Positions 42,871-51,554 of a DNA stretch of 64,000 bases are shown piece by piece. This stretch comes from Rhizobium sp. CG5 (lineage in GTDB: Bacteria > Pseudomonadota > Alphaproteobacteria > Rhizobiales > Rhizobiaceae). Position numbers and translations under genes: made by a program. The DNA lies in contig NZ_JABAEF010000012.1 of assembly GCF_023701945.1 (NCBI RefSeq), positions 19,922 to 83,921 of the forward strand, in the 5' to 3' direction. The notes beneath the pieces were generated by a model. That model saw only the letters and a list, made by a program, of their open reading frames with translations, had not been told where the DNA came from and did no database searches. Positions within the stretch are counted from its first letter, which is position 1. Each line of letters opens with the position of its first letter.

Positions 42871-44277
42871 ATGCAAGGCTTGGTTCGCTTGGCGTCCGCT
42901 ACGGCTTTTTTGACTGTTCTGCTGCTGCCGCCGCTGTCGGCGGCAACTGAGGTGCCGGTTGTTGTGCCCCAGACGCGGATGGAGATGCAGCTGTCCTTTG
43001 CGCCGCTGGTCAAGCAGACCCATGGCGCCGTGGTCAATGTCTATGCCGAGCGCATGGTGCAGCGGCGCTCGCCCTTTGCCGGCGACCCCTTTTTCGAGCA
43101 GTTCTTTGGCCAGCGCATGCCCAACCGCACGGAAAAGCAATCGTCGCTCGGCTCCGGCGTGATCGTCGAGGCCAATGGCATCGTCGTCACCAACAACCAC
43201 GTCATCGAAGGGGCCGACGAGATCAAGGTGGCCCTGTCGGACGGCCGCGAATTCCCGGTCAAGGTGGTGCTGAAGGATGACCGGCTGGATCTGGCGGTGC
43301 TGAAGATCGAGGCGAAGGAAGAGTTCCCGGCCCTGACGATCGGCGATTCCGACCGGCTCGATGTCGGCGATCTGGTTCTGGCGATCGGCAATCCCTTTGG
43401 CGTCGGCCAGACGGTGACCTCGGGCATCGTCTCGGCGCTGGCCCGCAACCAGGTGACGGAAGGCGATTTCGGCTTCTTCATCCAGACCGATGCCTCGATC
43501 AATCCCGGCAATTCCGGTGGCGCGCTGATGAACATGCAGGGCGAACTGATCGGCATCAACACCGCCATCTTCTCCAAGGGCGGCGGCTCGAACGGCATCG
43601 GCTTTGCCATTCCGGCCAATCTGGTAAAGGTCTTCCTGGCCGCCGCCGATACCGGTGCCGCGAGCTTCGAGCGGCCATATATCGGCGCCTCGTTCGAGCC
43701 GGTGACCTCGGATGTCGCCGAAGCGCTGGGGCTCGACAAGGTGCTGGGCGCCCTGGTGGTGCGCACCGTCGAAGGCGGACCGGCCGACAAAGCGGGCCTC
43801 AAGCCCGGCCAGGTGGTCACCGCCGTCAACGGCATCGGCGTCGAGCATCCAGACGCGCTCGGCTACCGGCTGACCACGGCCGGCCTTGGAAAATCCGTGG
43901 CCCTGACGATCGCCGACAACGGCAAGGTCCGCGAACTGACCATGGAACTGGCCGCAGCCCCCGAAACCAATCCGCGTGACGAGCGCACCATTGCCGGCGC
44001 CAGCCCGTTTTCCGGCGTGACGGTCGCCAATCTGTCGCCGCGCATGGCCTATGAGCTGCGCATGCCGGCGGAGGCCACCGGCGTGGTGATCTCGAAGATT
44101 GAGCCCGGCTCGCTGGCGGCACGCCTCGGTTTCCAGCCGCGCGACATCGTCGTGTCGGTCAATGGCACGACGATCGGCTCGACCGCCGACATGGCGGCCA
44201 TGATCGCCTCCGAACCCGATTTCTGGCGCGTCGAGATCGAACGCGACGGCCAGCGCATAAGGCAGATGTTCCGATGA
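42871..44277 (+). CDS. HtrA/Deg-family periplasmic serine protease
   Basis: The 468-residue protein has a signal peptide (cleavage near SAA, residue 25), a trypsin-like domain with the catalytic triad His110 (TNNHVIEG), Asp140 (DRLDLAVLKI) and Ser215 (NPGNSGGAL), and two PDZ domains at about 265-350 and 375-465. It should degrade or refold damaged envelope proteins. The DegP/DegQ distinction is not certain, so no symbol is given. Its stop overlaps the rarA start by four bases. Confidence 0.93.
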   Translation: MQGLVRLASATAFLTVLLLPPLSAATEVPVVVPQTRMEMQLSFAPLVKQTHGAVVNVYAERMVQRRSPFAGDPFFEQFFGQRMPNRTEKQSSLGSGVIVEANGIVVTNNHVIEGADEIKVALSDGREFPVKVVLKDDRLDLAVLKIEAKEEFPALTIGDSDRLDVGDLVLAIGNPFGVGQTVTSGIVSALARNQVTEGDFGFFIQTDASINPGNSGGALMNMQGELIGINTAIFSKGGGSNGIGFAIPANLVKVFLAAADTGAASFERPYIGASFEPVTSDVAEALGLDKVLGALVVRTVEGGPADKAGLKPGQVVTAVNGIGVEHPDALGYRLTTAGLGKSVALTIADNGKVRELTMELAAAPETNPRDERTIAGASPFSGVTVANLSPRMAYELRMPAEATGVVISKIEPGSLAARLGFQPRDIVVSVNGTTIGSTADMAAMIASEPDFWRVEIERDGQRIRQMFR

Positions 44278-45587
44278 GCGATCTGTTCGCGCCGCAGATT
44301 CCAGGCGATGTGGCGGCCAGGCGGCCGCTGGCCGACCGCCTGCGGCCGAAGACGCTCGCCGAAGTGACCGGCCAGGAACATCTGACCGGCAAGGATGGCG
44401 TGCTGGCCCGCATGATCGCGTCGGGTTCGCTCGGCTCGATGATCTTCTGGGGACCGCCCGGCACCGGCAAGACCACCGTCGCACGGCTTTTGTCCGGCGA
44501 GGCTGGGCTTGCCTTCGAGCAGATCTCGGCGATTTTTTCCGGCGTCGCGGATCTTAAGAAGGTGTTCGAGGGCGCGCGCCTGCGCCGCATGGATGGCCGC
44601 CAGACGCTGCTGTTCGTCGATGAGATCCATCGCTTCAACCGCGCCCAGCAGGACAGCTTTCTGCCTGTCATGGAAGACGGCACGGTGATCCTGGTCGGCG
44701 CGACCACCGAAAACCCGTCCTTCGAGCTCAACGCCGCTCTGTTGTCGCGCGCCCGCGTGCTGACCTTCAAGTCCCATGACGAGGAGAGCCTGGCGACGCT
44801 GCTGACGCGGGCCGAGGGCACGGAAGGCAAAGCGCTGCCGCTCGACGATGACGCGCGCGCCAGCCTGATCCGCATGGCCGACGGCGACGGCCGTGCCGTG
44901 CTGACGCTGGCCGAAGAGGTCTGGCGGGCCGCCCGCAGCGGCGAGATCTTCGACACCGAGGGGCTGACGCAGATCGTCCAGCGCCGCGCTCCCGTCTATG
45001 ACAAGGCGCAGGACGGCCATTACAACCTGATTTCGGCCCTGCACAAATCGGTGCGCGGCTCGGATCCCGATGCAGCCCTCTATTATCTCTGCCGGATGTT
45101 CGATGCCGGCGAGGATCCGCTCTATCTCGGCCGGCGGCTGGTGCGCATGGCGGTCGAGGATATCGGCCTCGCCGATCCGCAGGCGCTGGTGATCTGCAAT
45201 GCCGCCAAGGACGCCTATGACTATCTGGGCTCGCCGGAAGGGGAACTGGCGCTGGCGCAGGCCTGCGTCTACCTCGCCACCGCGCCGAAATCGAATGCCG
45301 TCTATACCGCCTTCAAGGCGGCGATGCGGGTTGCCAAGGAAAACGGCTCGGCACTGCCGCCCAAGCACATCCTCAACGCCCCGACCAAGCTGATGAAGGG
45401 CGAGGGCTACGGCGACGGCTATCGTTACGACCATGACGAGCCGGACGCCTTCTCAGGCCAGAACTATTTTCCCGAAAAGATCGGACGGCGACAGTTCTAC
45501 GAGCCGGTCGAGCGCGGCTTCGAACGGGACATCAAGAAGCGGCTGGACTGGTGGGCCAAGCTGCGCCGCGAGCGTGGCGAAAGCTGA
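44274..45587 (+). CDS. rarA: Replication-associated recombination protein A (AAA ATPase)
   Basis: The 437-residue ATPase has Walker A GPPGTGKTT at 60-68 and Walker B LLFVDEIHRFN from residue 112, with the sensor segment VGATTENPSFELNAALLSR of the RarA/MgsA/WRNIP1 family. It acts at stalled replication forks with RecA. The C-terminal tetramer domain with YKYDHDEP-like sequence (seen as YRYDHDEPDAFSGQNYFPE) is intact. It is coupled to the protease gene upstream. Confidence 0.95.
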   Translation: MSDLFAPQIPGDVAARRPLADRLRPKTLAEVTGQEHLTGKDGVLARMIASGSLGSMIFWGPPGTGKTTVARLLSGEAGLAFEQISAIFSGVADLKKVFEGARLRRMDGRQTLLFVDEIHRFNRAQQDSFLPVMEDGTVILVGATTENPSFELNAALLSRARVLTFKSHDEESLATLLTRAEGTEGKALPLDDDARASLIRMADGDGRAVLTLAEEVWRAARSGEIFDTEGLTQIVQRRAPVYDKAQDGHYNLISALHKSVRGSDPDAALYYLCRMFDAGEDPLYLGRRLVRMAVEDIGLADPQALVICNAAKDAYDYLGSPEGELALAQACVYLATAPKSNAVYTAFKAAMRVAKENGSALPPKHILNAPTKLMKGEGYGDGYRYDHDEPDAFSGQNYFPEKIGRRQFYEPVERGFERDIKKRLDWWAKLRRERGES

Positions 45588-45602
45588 GCGAAACCGTTGC
45601 GC

Positions 45603-45917
45603 TCAGGAAGCCTTGTTGATCCGCGGTGCGGCGGTTGGCGGTGCGATCATCTTGACCGAGGAGTCGGCCAGCCCATGATGGCCCTCCATGTCGACGATCA
45701 GGTGCCAATGGGCCGTTTCGGGGATGGTCACCTTGACCGGGGATTTCTTGGCCACGCCGCCGACCCATTTGAAATCCAGCGTTTCCTTGAAGCGCTGGAA
45801 GTTCGGCGCGGTCATCAGCCGCACATTGTTGACCGCCGACAGCGTCACCTCGATGATGGCACCGGCGCGCTGTTCCTTCAGGTCGTAATGGGTAAAGCGG
45901 AAAGTCGGCTTGGACAT
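45603..45917 (-). CDS. DUF1883-domain protein
   Basis: The 104-residue protein has the all-beta pattern and the segments FRFTHYDLKEQRAGAIIEVTL and HWHLIVDMEGHHG of the DUF1883 family, which often occurs alone or attached to a TIR domain. Here there is no TIR domain. The function is not known. The gene is convergent with rarA, with only 15 bases between the stops. Confidence 0.75.
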   Translation of the reverse strand: MSKPTFRFTHYDLKEQRAGAIIEVTLSAVNNVRLMTAPNFQRFKETLDFKWVGGVAKKSPVKVTIPETAHWHLIVDMEGHHGLADSSVKMIAPPTAAPRINKAS

Positions 45918-46089
45918 TACTGCCCCTCGTTCGCATGGTTGTTTTTGTTGATACTAATCTACCTCGCGGCGGTTAAAGAATCGTTGTTTGACAACCGCAT
46001 CCGTCACCTTGCAGTCGGCAGAATAAAAACGTGGAACCTAATGGGGCGGACCGCGTTGACTAAGCGAGACCAGACCACAGGAGACCGCC

Positions 46090-46320
46090 ATGAGCACCAA
46101 TACCTATATTGCGATTGCCGTCGCCATGATGGTCAATGCCGTGGTGTTCGGTATTGGCGCCGTCACGGTCCTGTCGATTCCGGCGCTGGCCGTGAATGCA
46201 AAATATCTCATCCCGGCGGTGGTCGTTGTGACCTTTTGCGTCACACCGTTCATCGCCTGGCGGATCGCGCCGCGTCTGCGGCTGCGATACTGGCGTGAGC
46301 GCGGCGAACTCGGCGCGTAA
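46090..46320 (+). CDS. Small inner-membrane protein, hypothetical
   Basis: This 76-residue protein starts MSTNTYIAIAVAMMVNAVVF behind an AGGAG site (46079-46083). It has two membrane helices, about 4-28 and 36-56, and a basic tail (RIAPRLRLRYWRERGELGA) that would face the cytosol. No family is recognised. A terminator follows. Confidence 0.65.
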   Translation: MSTNTYIAIAVAMMVNAVVFGIGAVTVLSIPALAVNAKYLIPAVVVVTFCVTPFIAWRIAPRLRLRYWRERGELGA

Positions 46321-46366
46321 TGGGCGATCCACCGCCCAAGACTTGAAATTCCCTCCGACCTCCACA

Positions 46367-46399
46367 GCCCCGTTCCAGCCCCCTGGACGGGGCCTTTTT
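46367..46399 (+). terminator. Intrinsic terminator after small membrane protein
   Basis: GCCCCGTTCCAG (46367-46378) pairs with CTGGACGGGGC (46383-46393), with one unpaired T, followed by a run of T. It lies 46 bases after the stop. Confidence 0.8.
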
Positions 46400-46421
46400 T
46401 TGGTCGGTCGCAACAACGTTC

Positions 46422-47600
46422 TCAATTGGCGTCGCGCACATAGTCGAGCCGATTGCCTTGCGGCAGATGAATGAGCGACAGCGCATCGGGCGTGACCGAC
46501 AGCAGCCCGTAGCAGGAGACCGCCGGCTCTGCCTCGGAGCGGACCGTCACCAGCGGCTGCTCGACGGTGGACGGCACGCCGCCACAGTCCACGCCAACCT
46601 GGAACCGGCCCTCGGCCACGGCATTGCCGTCGTAATAGTCGAACTTGCGGCCGTCCTCGACGAAGCGGATCGTGCTGCGCGCATCGTCAGAACTGCGCCA
46701 GGCGCCGACCAGGCTGTTGTAAAGCTGGCCGCGCGGCGCATCGACGGCGTCCTTTTCCGGCTCGACGGAGCGCAGCGTAATATCGACCGACGTATCGCCC
46801 TCGATCCCGAGATCGCCCGACAGCGTCACGCCGCTGTTGAGCGGAAGCTTCGCCATCTGCTCGAACAGGTCGGGCGGCGACCGCCCGTCGTCGGTCGCCA
46901 CATATTTCCAGCTATCGGCCACGACCGTGCAGGCCGTCTTGCCCTCCACCGGCTCGCAGCCCTTGAAAATGCCGGTAATCGTTGTCGGCTGGCCGTAGGA
47001 GCCGGGATCGGGAATGGAAAAGGCTTCCGGCTCCCGAGGCTTGGCGGCCGGCCCCTTTGCGGCGCTGTCGGGTTTGGGCTTGCCGAACACCTCCGGCACC
47101 TTGGCCGGCACCTGCGGCGTTCCGGGCTCGGCGGTGACGCGGGCGTCCGGGCCGCTGATCTTGACGGTCAGGTCGTCGCCCGGCGTCTTGATGTCGACCT
47201 TGGCGAAATCGTCGAGCCGATAGCCGCGCGCCACGCAATCCTTCTGGCCGGTAATGTCGAATTTCTTCGGCTGGGTGCAGAACAGGTAGTTCTCGCCCTG
47301 GAACTGGCCCTTCGGGTCGATGGCGCGATAGTAGAAATACCGATTGCGCACCGGGCCCTCATAGACCTTGCCGCAGGCGCCGGGCTCGATATTCCACCAG
47401 CCCGACGATTGCCAGTCGCTCTCGCCCTTGAAGCCGATCGCCACGCTGCGCCGCACCTTGGTTTCATTGCAGAAATTCACCTCGGCCCGGGCGCTGCCGG
47501 CAGAAACGGCGAGGCTTGAAAAACCGGCGAAAAGGACCAGCGCCAGCGCACCCGACCGCCCGACAATCCTGCCACCTCTGCTCAAATCCCTGTCCGTCAT
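46422..47600 (-). CDS. DUF1036 secreted protein
   Basis: Start at 47600 (MTDRDLSRGGRIVG) gives 392 residues with a signal peptide ending near ARA (residue 39). Residues 40-150 match the DUF1036 pattern: FCNETKVRRSVAIGFKGESD, GWWNIEPGACGKV and the cysteine-bearing RYFYYRAID region. A Pro/Lys-rich linker follows and then an unrecognised C-terminal domain with cysteines (CEPVEGKTACTVVADSWKY). It is exported; its role is unknown. Confidence 0.75.
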   Translation of the reverse strand: MTDRDLSRGGRIVGRSGALALVLFAGFSSLAVSAGSARAEVNFCNETKVRRSVAIGFKGESDWQSSGWWNIEPGACGKVYEGPVRNRYFYYRAIDPKGQFQGENYLFCTQPKKFDITGQKDCVARGYRLDDFAKVDIKTPGDDLTVKISGPDARVTAEPGTPQVPAKVPEVFGKPKPDSAAKGPAAKPREPEAFSIPDPGSYGQPTTITGIFKGCEPVEGKTACTVVADSWKYVATDDGRSPPDLFEQMAKLPLNSGVTLSGDLGIEGDTSVDITLRSVEPEKDAVDAPRGQLYNSLVGAWRSSDDARSTIRFVEDGRKFDYYDGNAVAEGRFQVGVDCGGVPSTVEQPLVTVRSEAEPAVSCYGLLSVTPDALSLIHLPQGNRLDYVRDAN

Positions 47601-47718
47601 GCCCCGTCCCCCACTGCCGTCGATCCCTGGATTTGACCGTAACGTTAGCGCGTGACGGGAGATTCGGCCAAGACTTTTGCGGGGTGCAGGGGCGCGATCG
47701 TTGTCGAGTCGAGGGGTG

Positions 47719-48051
47719 CTATGCGCTTTTCGCCAGGGCTTGCGCGATCGCTTCGGGATTGACGGCAATGACCTTGAGATAGGCGCGGGTCGGGGCGTCG
47801 GGTTCCGCTCGCCCCTGTTCCCAATCGCGCAGCGTGCCGAGCGGGATCTCATAACGCTCTGAAAACGCTTCCTGGGTCAGGCCGAGCGCGCGGCGGATGA
47901 TTTTGACCCGCGGCATGCGGGATGCGGCGCGCAACTGTTCCGTGGTCAGCGGCGGATTGTCGGGATCGGCAAGCGCATTGGCTTCCGCCTCGTCGTCGCT
48001 CATGGCGTCGAGATGCGCCCAATCCGTCCCGTCTATCTTCCTAGGTGGCAT
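47719..48051 (-). CDS. Helix-turn-helix antitoxin paired with BrnT
   Basis: The 110-residue protein combines an N-terminal BrnA-like segment (MPPRKIDGTDWAHLDAMSD) with an XRE-type helix-turn-helix (RRALGLTQEAFSERYEIPLG, then LRDWEQGRAEPD). It overlaps the upstream toxin gene by 11 bases. Usual BrnA proteins carry a ribbon-helix-helix fold, so the XRE domain is a variant. It should bind the toxin and repress the shared promoter. Confidence 0.8.
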   Translation of the reverse strand: MPPRKIDGTDWAHLDAMSDDEAEANALADPDNPPLTTEQLRAASRMPRVKIIRRALGLTQEAFSERYEIPLGTLRDWEQGRAEPDAPTRAYLKVIAVNPEAIAQALAKSA

Positions 48052-48316
48052 TTTCGTACTCCCGGCGTTCGGCGCGCGTCGCTCTTCGTGCGGAGATGAT
48101 GCGGACGATGTCGTTGCGTTCTGTATAGATCACCGTCAGGAAGACACCAGATGCGACCCCAATGATCCGACGCCGGACCTCTCCGTAGTTCAACGATCGC
48201 TCCTCGGTGTCGACAGCGAAGGGATCGTTGAAAACTTCCGAGGCGACAGCGAAGCTGACCCGGTGCTTTGCCAGATTGCTCAGGGCCTTTTGTTCATCCC
48301 ACTCGAAATCTAGCAT
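48041..48316 (-). CDS. brnT: BrnT-family ribonuclease toxin
   Basis: The 91-residue protein has the BrnT signature: FEWDEQKALSNLAKHRVSF at the start, VFNDPF, then RRIIGVASGVFLTVIYTERND and the C-terminal RIISARRATRAERREYE. BrnT is a RelE-like ribonuclease that blocks translation. It is the first gene of a toxin-antitoxin pair (toxin first, as in known brnTA). Confidence 0.88.
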   Translation of the reverse strand: MLDFEWDEQKALSNLAKHRVSFAVASEVFNDPFAVDTEERSLNYGEVRRRIIGVASGVFLTVIYTERNDIVRIISARRATRAERREYENAT

Positions 48317-48679
48317 GAGCGCCTACGGATTACCAGTAGTTGCGATAAACTCTAGTTTGGCGGATTTTCGGGTTTAGACACCTGTCAATGGATAGGGGGA
48401 TGTATTGGACACTGTCAATGCGGCGCCCGATCTCCTCCTTGCTGGGAAGAAAGCGAAATCGATGAATTGGCCCGATCAGGGCCAAACCTCAGATTTCGCA
48501 AGAGAGGGGCTGGGTCAGGTTTGTGCTAGGCGAACTGCGCCCCTCTCCAGGAAAATCTGAAGTTTAGGCGGCTTGCGCTCGCCTAAGCTTTCGATTTTCT
48601 ATCCTCCCCCGCAAGGGGTGAGGTGGGTGGCTTATTTCGGGTGGACATAGAGCAGAAACATTGCCCCGAATAGCTATAT
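48317..48679. repeat. Palindrome-rich gap at the edge of the accessory region
   Basis: No gene is seen in these 363 bases. They hold direct repeats ending TGTCAATG (48377-48390 and 48408-48420); a nested inverted repeat with TCAGATTT/AAATCTGA (48489-48496/48553-48560) outside GAGAGGGGC/GCCCCTCTC (48502-48510/48539-48547); hairpin TTAGGCG/CGCCTAA (48564-48570/48580-48586); and a CCTCCCCC-GCAA-GGGGTGAGG hairpin near 48602-48623. This mosaic looks like rhizobial intergenic repeat elements. Confidence 0.6.
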
Positions 48680-49468
48680 TTAACTGGAAATCTGGTCGCG
48701 CAACTTAGTCGCTTCACGCGGCCCTTCGGGCAAACTATCGAATATTTCGTCGATTTTTCTTGGCTGGGTTATCATCGCAGTTACGATGATATCGACCAAT
48801 CTGAACAATTCGAGGACAACTTCGTCATTGTCACCGAATTCAATTTCTCCTGGGTGGACCGCATTGTTTCCGACGATACGTACAATATCCAACGCCTTTA
48901 TGACTCTTGCGTCCAAGCCCTTTTTGACGAGGCTTTTGATATCGGTGTTGATATTCTCTCCAGACTCACCCAACTCGATGCAGAGCTTTTGAAGCGAAAG
49001 CCGCAGCATCGCCGCTGCGCATCTCGGCGACATAGGAAACACCTTTCTGGCTTCCTCTAAGAACGGAACGACAGACAGAGGCGTGTCAGGGTTCAGGGTG
49101 ATATCTACTACGAATTCTGGGTAGATAATTTTTCCGGCGAGCCAGATCGATATGTCGGAGCACGAAAAGCAAATGGACAAATCCATGTTGTGTAGTGGTC
49201 TAAAGTTGTCCCAAGAGTCCCCCGCGAATAAGAACGGCTTGCCGCTAAGACGTTGTGTGAAGAATTTTACAAGTTCGCCTTTTGTATCCGTGTTACGCTC
49301 ATTTGCCTTTATGTTTTCGATTACATCAGCGCTAGGCAGCCAGGGACGTTCGTCTTTTTCATATGGGCGGGAACCAATAGAATGCCAATCCTGATGGGCA
49401 TAAGCCCCGCAATGGGGGCAGCAAAATGAATCTTTACCAAGTGTCGGCGCTCGTGCTGCAGAGTTCAT
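48680..49468 (-). CDS. DUF4145-domain protein
   Basis: The 262-residue protein has an N-terminal zinc-like CPHCGAYAHQDW and a distal CFSC pair. The helical C-terminal half reads PRCAAAMLRLSLQKLCIELGE, then DIVRIVGNNAVHPGEI, the DUF4145 pattern. Such proteins occur in mobile and defence-rich regions; their function is not settled. The gene is visibly richer in A+T than its neighbours, a sign of transfer. It lies just outside the inferred transposon end. Confidence 0.75.
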   Translation of the reverse strand: MNSAARAPTLGKDSFCCPHCGAYAHQDWHSIGSRPYEKDERPWLPSADVIENIKANERNTDTKGELVKFFTQRLSGKPFLFAGDSWDNFRPLHNMDLSICFSCSDISIWLAGKIIYPEFVVDITLNPDTPLSVVPFLEEARKVFPMSPRCAAAMLRLSLQKLCIELGESGENINTDIKSLVKKGLDARVIKALDIVRIVGNNAVHPGEIEFGDNDEVVLELFRLVDIIVTAMITQPRKIDEIFDSLPEGPREATKLRDQISS

Positions 49469-49485
49469 CGATTACTCCATTAACC

Positions 49486-49519
49486 AAACCCCGCGCCGAA
49501 CTTAATCGACGCGGGGTTT
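49486..49519. terminator. Inverted repeat upstream of the DUF4145 gene
   Basis: AAACCCCGCG (49486-49495) and CGCGGGGTTT (49510-49519) form a perfect 10-bp stem with a 14-base loop. It lies between the DUF4145 start and the transposon end and could stop leftward read-through from the transposition operon. Confidence 0.6.
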
Positions 49520-49560
49520 ACTTTACCTCATCACAGGCGAGCGGAAATCGAAATGAGAAA

Positions 49561-49664
49561 ACCAATGAAGTACTGGCCAACTCACTCGTAACCCATTGAT
49601 TTGTGGTGGTCTCTCAGGAATTTCCCATTGAGGACTGGCCAACTTGGATGCAAGAACTGGCCAA
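49561..49664. repeat. Candidate TnsB-binding sites at the transposon end
   Basis: ACTGGCCAA occurs at 49571-49579, 49633-49641 and 49655-49663. The motif CCA(A/T)TGA precedes at 49561, 49592 and 49624, spaced 31-32 bases; the 49592 copy continues TTTGTGG and is degenerate. The pattern of repeated sites of about 20 bases at one end matches the arrangement of transposase sites in Tn7-type elements. Confidence 0.6.
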
Positions 49665-49680
49665 ATCGCTTGGCCAACAA

Positions 49681-49705
49681 AAAAGCCGGGCAGAGGGCCC
49701 GGCTT
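49681..49705 (-). terminator. Intrinsic terminator of the transposition operon
   Basis: AAAGCCGGGC (49681-49690) pairs with GCCCGGCTTT (49696-49705), loop AGAGG. On the minus strand the stem runs into TTTTTT, the correct direction for the operon that ends with tniQ 23 bases away. Confidence 0.88.
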
Positions 49706-49727
49706 TCTCCATCGAGGTCGGCTTCAA

Positions 49728-51554
49728 TCAGTAGGCAGTTTCAGTTTCCGACCGTCGATAGAACGGCATTTCCCCGGCGACAAAGATCGGAATCACGCCA
49801 CGACCGAAGAGTTCTTTTTCAACCGTCCAGGTTCTCAGGCCCGCCTGCGTTGAGAGGCTTCCGAGCGAAACGAACTCTCGCATGAACGCCGCCAGGTCTT
49901 TGGGATCGACGTAGTCTTGGAGATTCCGCGTCACAGGATTTCGCAATTTGACGGTCGGGATCCTCTTCTCCGCCAGCAGCACCCTTATGATTTTGCTCGA
50001 TGACGGCATCAGATTGACCAGTTTATGGATAGGGATGCCGTCGTGGTCTGCACCCGTCGTGTGTTCCTTTACTTCATCGATATCCACACGGATTGCCCCG
50101 AGGCCGTGCTCACCTGATGCCACGGCGACCCGTGCTAACTTGCCCCCGAACAGGAGCTCGATCAGCTTGCCGAACGTACAGATCGCTTTCTTCCTGGCGG
50201 CCTGCAGATCAATGAGACTTCCGTCATCTTCGCACGTTACGGCTGACTGCAATTTCCGCAGGAACTCCGTGATGTCCTCAGGTGAGTGACGGTTGACGAG
50301 TGCAAATGCCCCCGTCTCGTCGGCCACATCGGCATTGATGTAACCAAGTTTCACGAGTTGCTCGAACTGTGTGCCTTTGGCATTGAGTGCAGCCTTCGCT
50401 TCGTTTGTGCTCAGGCCCTTCTTTGCTTCGGTGACGAAGCTCTCCATGGTGCCGGCATCGACGAGTATCTTCTCGAACGTCCGCTTCGAGGCTACTTCAG
50501 TGATGAGTCCGGCCGCCGCAAGAAGCTTGGTGAGCCGCGCGGGATGAATATCGTACTCCCGGGAAGCAGAATGCACCGAGTGGATCCTGCGCTCGGTCAC
50601 GGGACCGAAGAATTCTTCACCGGGACCGAGGGGCAGGGTGTTGATTGCGACATCCCGCATGATGTGACGGATGGGATCATATTCATCGTCCTCGGTTTCG
50701 TATGCGAGCTTCTCGTAAAGCCGGCCGAAGAGGAAACGCCCGCCGAGATCGCTATTCTTGCGATAGAAGCTCTGTGATTTCCTGAGAAGCCAACCCCGGA
50801 ACTCGTCCGCGCCTCCGGAAAGCAGGTCGAATCCGGTGCCTGCCGCCGCCGACAGTTCCCGATTGCTCAGATCTTTGGCTTGGAAGCGGATGCCATGCCG
50901 CTCCGAGGCACCGACAATCTCGCAGAGCCGGACTGCAACATACAGGGGCAGGGTATCCAACCAGGGCGAGCCGGTTGGCGTCCCCCTGAGCCGAGCTTGA
51001 ACGTAGCCCTGTAGGCTGTCGGTATCCATGGCCTCCGCCTGAGACAGAAGGTCCTCAATGTTAGCTGCTGCGATCGCGAGGTTCACAGCGAAGTCGTGCA
51101 TGTACTGGCGCGCGTCCTCTCCTGTTGGCGTAATCAGCTTCGTGCCGTGGGTCTCGCAGGTTCTGATTGGATACACGAGCCATTCGATACGGCCATACGC
51201 TCTGAAACCCTTCCGGCCAGCGAGGTTACGCTCGTCGTCGCGAATGCATAATGGGCAGAGCCGGAGGCGGGACCGTTCCATGAGTGCGCGCGTGAGTCTC
51301 TGGCCGGAGACGGTGCTGATCCGGTTCTCGGTTACGATAACGCCTGGAGCAACGTTCGATTTCGGCACGCCCAGAACCGAAGCGAACTTCTGCACATCCA
51401 GATCGTCGCCAACGACCAGTCCCTGAAAACGGAAACCGAGGTCGTTTGCGAAGGATCGTGAATGGCGATATCCGCACGCGGCAGCTAGCCGGGAGCAGTA
51501 GCTGGCGATGGTTTCGCCAGCGTTGAAGGGAAGAAGTTCTGCAAGCCGGGTCAT
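49728..51554 (-). CDS. tniQ: TniQ/TnsD-family target-selection protein
   Basis: The 608-residue protein opens like TniQ proteins (LLPFNAGETIASYCSRLAAACG) and has a zinc-finger-like site Cys100, Cys103, Cys133, His136 (CPLC, CETH). Long TniQ/TnsD proteins bind the target DNA and recruit the TnsC ATPase. The large C-terminal part is a likely site-recognition region. It overlaps tnsC by four bases. Which chromosomal site it recognises is not evident; no tRNA or glmS gene lies beside the inferred end. Confidence 0.85.
   Translation of the reverse strand: MTRLAELLPFNAGETIASYCSRLAAACGYRHSRSFANDLGFRFQGLVVGDDLDVQKFASVLGVPKSNVAPGVIVTENRISTVSGQRLTRALMERSRLRLCPLCIRDDERNLAGRKGFRAYGRIEWLVYPIRTCETHGTKLITPTGEDARQYMHDFAVNLAIAAANIEDLLSQAEAMDTDSLQGYVQARLRGTPTGSPWLDTLPLYVAVRLCEIVGASERHGIRFQAKDLSNRELSAAAGTGFDLLSGGADEFRGWLLRKSQSFYRKNSDLGGRFLFGRLYEKLAYETEDDEYDPIRHIMRDVAINTLPLGPGEEFFGPVTERRIHSVHSASREYDIHPARLTKLLAAAGLITEVASKRTFEKILVDAGTMESFVTEAKKGLSTNEAKAALNAKGTQFEQLVKLGYINADVADETGAFALVNRHSPEDITEFLRKLQSAVTCEDDGSLIDLQAARKKAICTFGKLIELLFGGKLARVAVASGEHGLGAIRVDIDEVKEHTTGADHDGIPIHKLVNLMPSSSKIIRVLLAEKRIPTVKLRNPVTRNLQDYVDPKDLAAFMREFVSLGSLSTQAGLRTWTVEKELFGRGVIPIFVAGEMPFYRRSETETAY

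Noticed and set aside
42865-44484. Open frame antisense to the HtrA-like protease gene
   Set aside because: The plus-strand gene has a full catalytic triad and PDZ domains; the reverse frame is Arg- and Gly-rich noise.
49601-49610. TGTGGTGGTC as the terminal sequence of the transposon
   Set aside because: It resembles the Tn7 terminus, but one of the ACTGGCCAA sites lies outside it, so the end is more likely further left.
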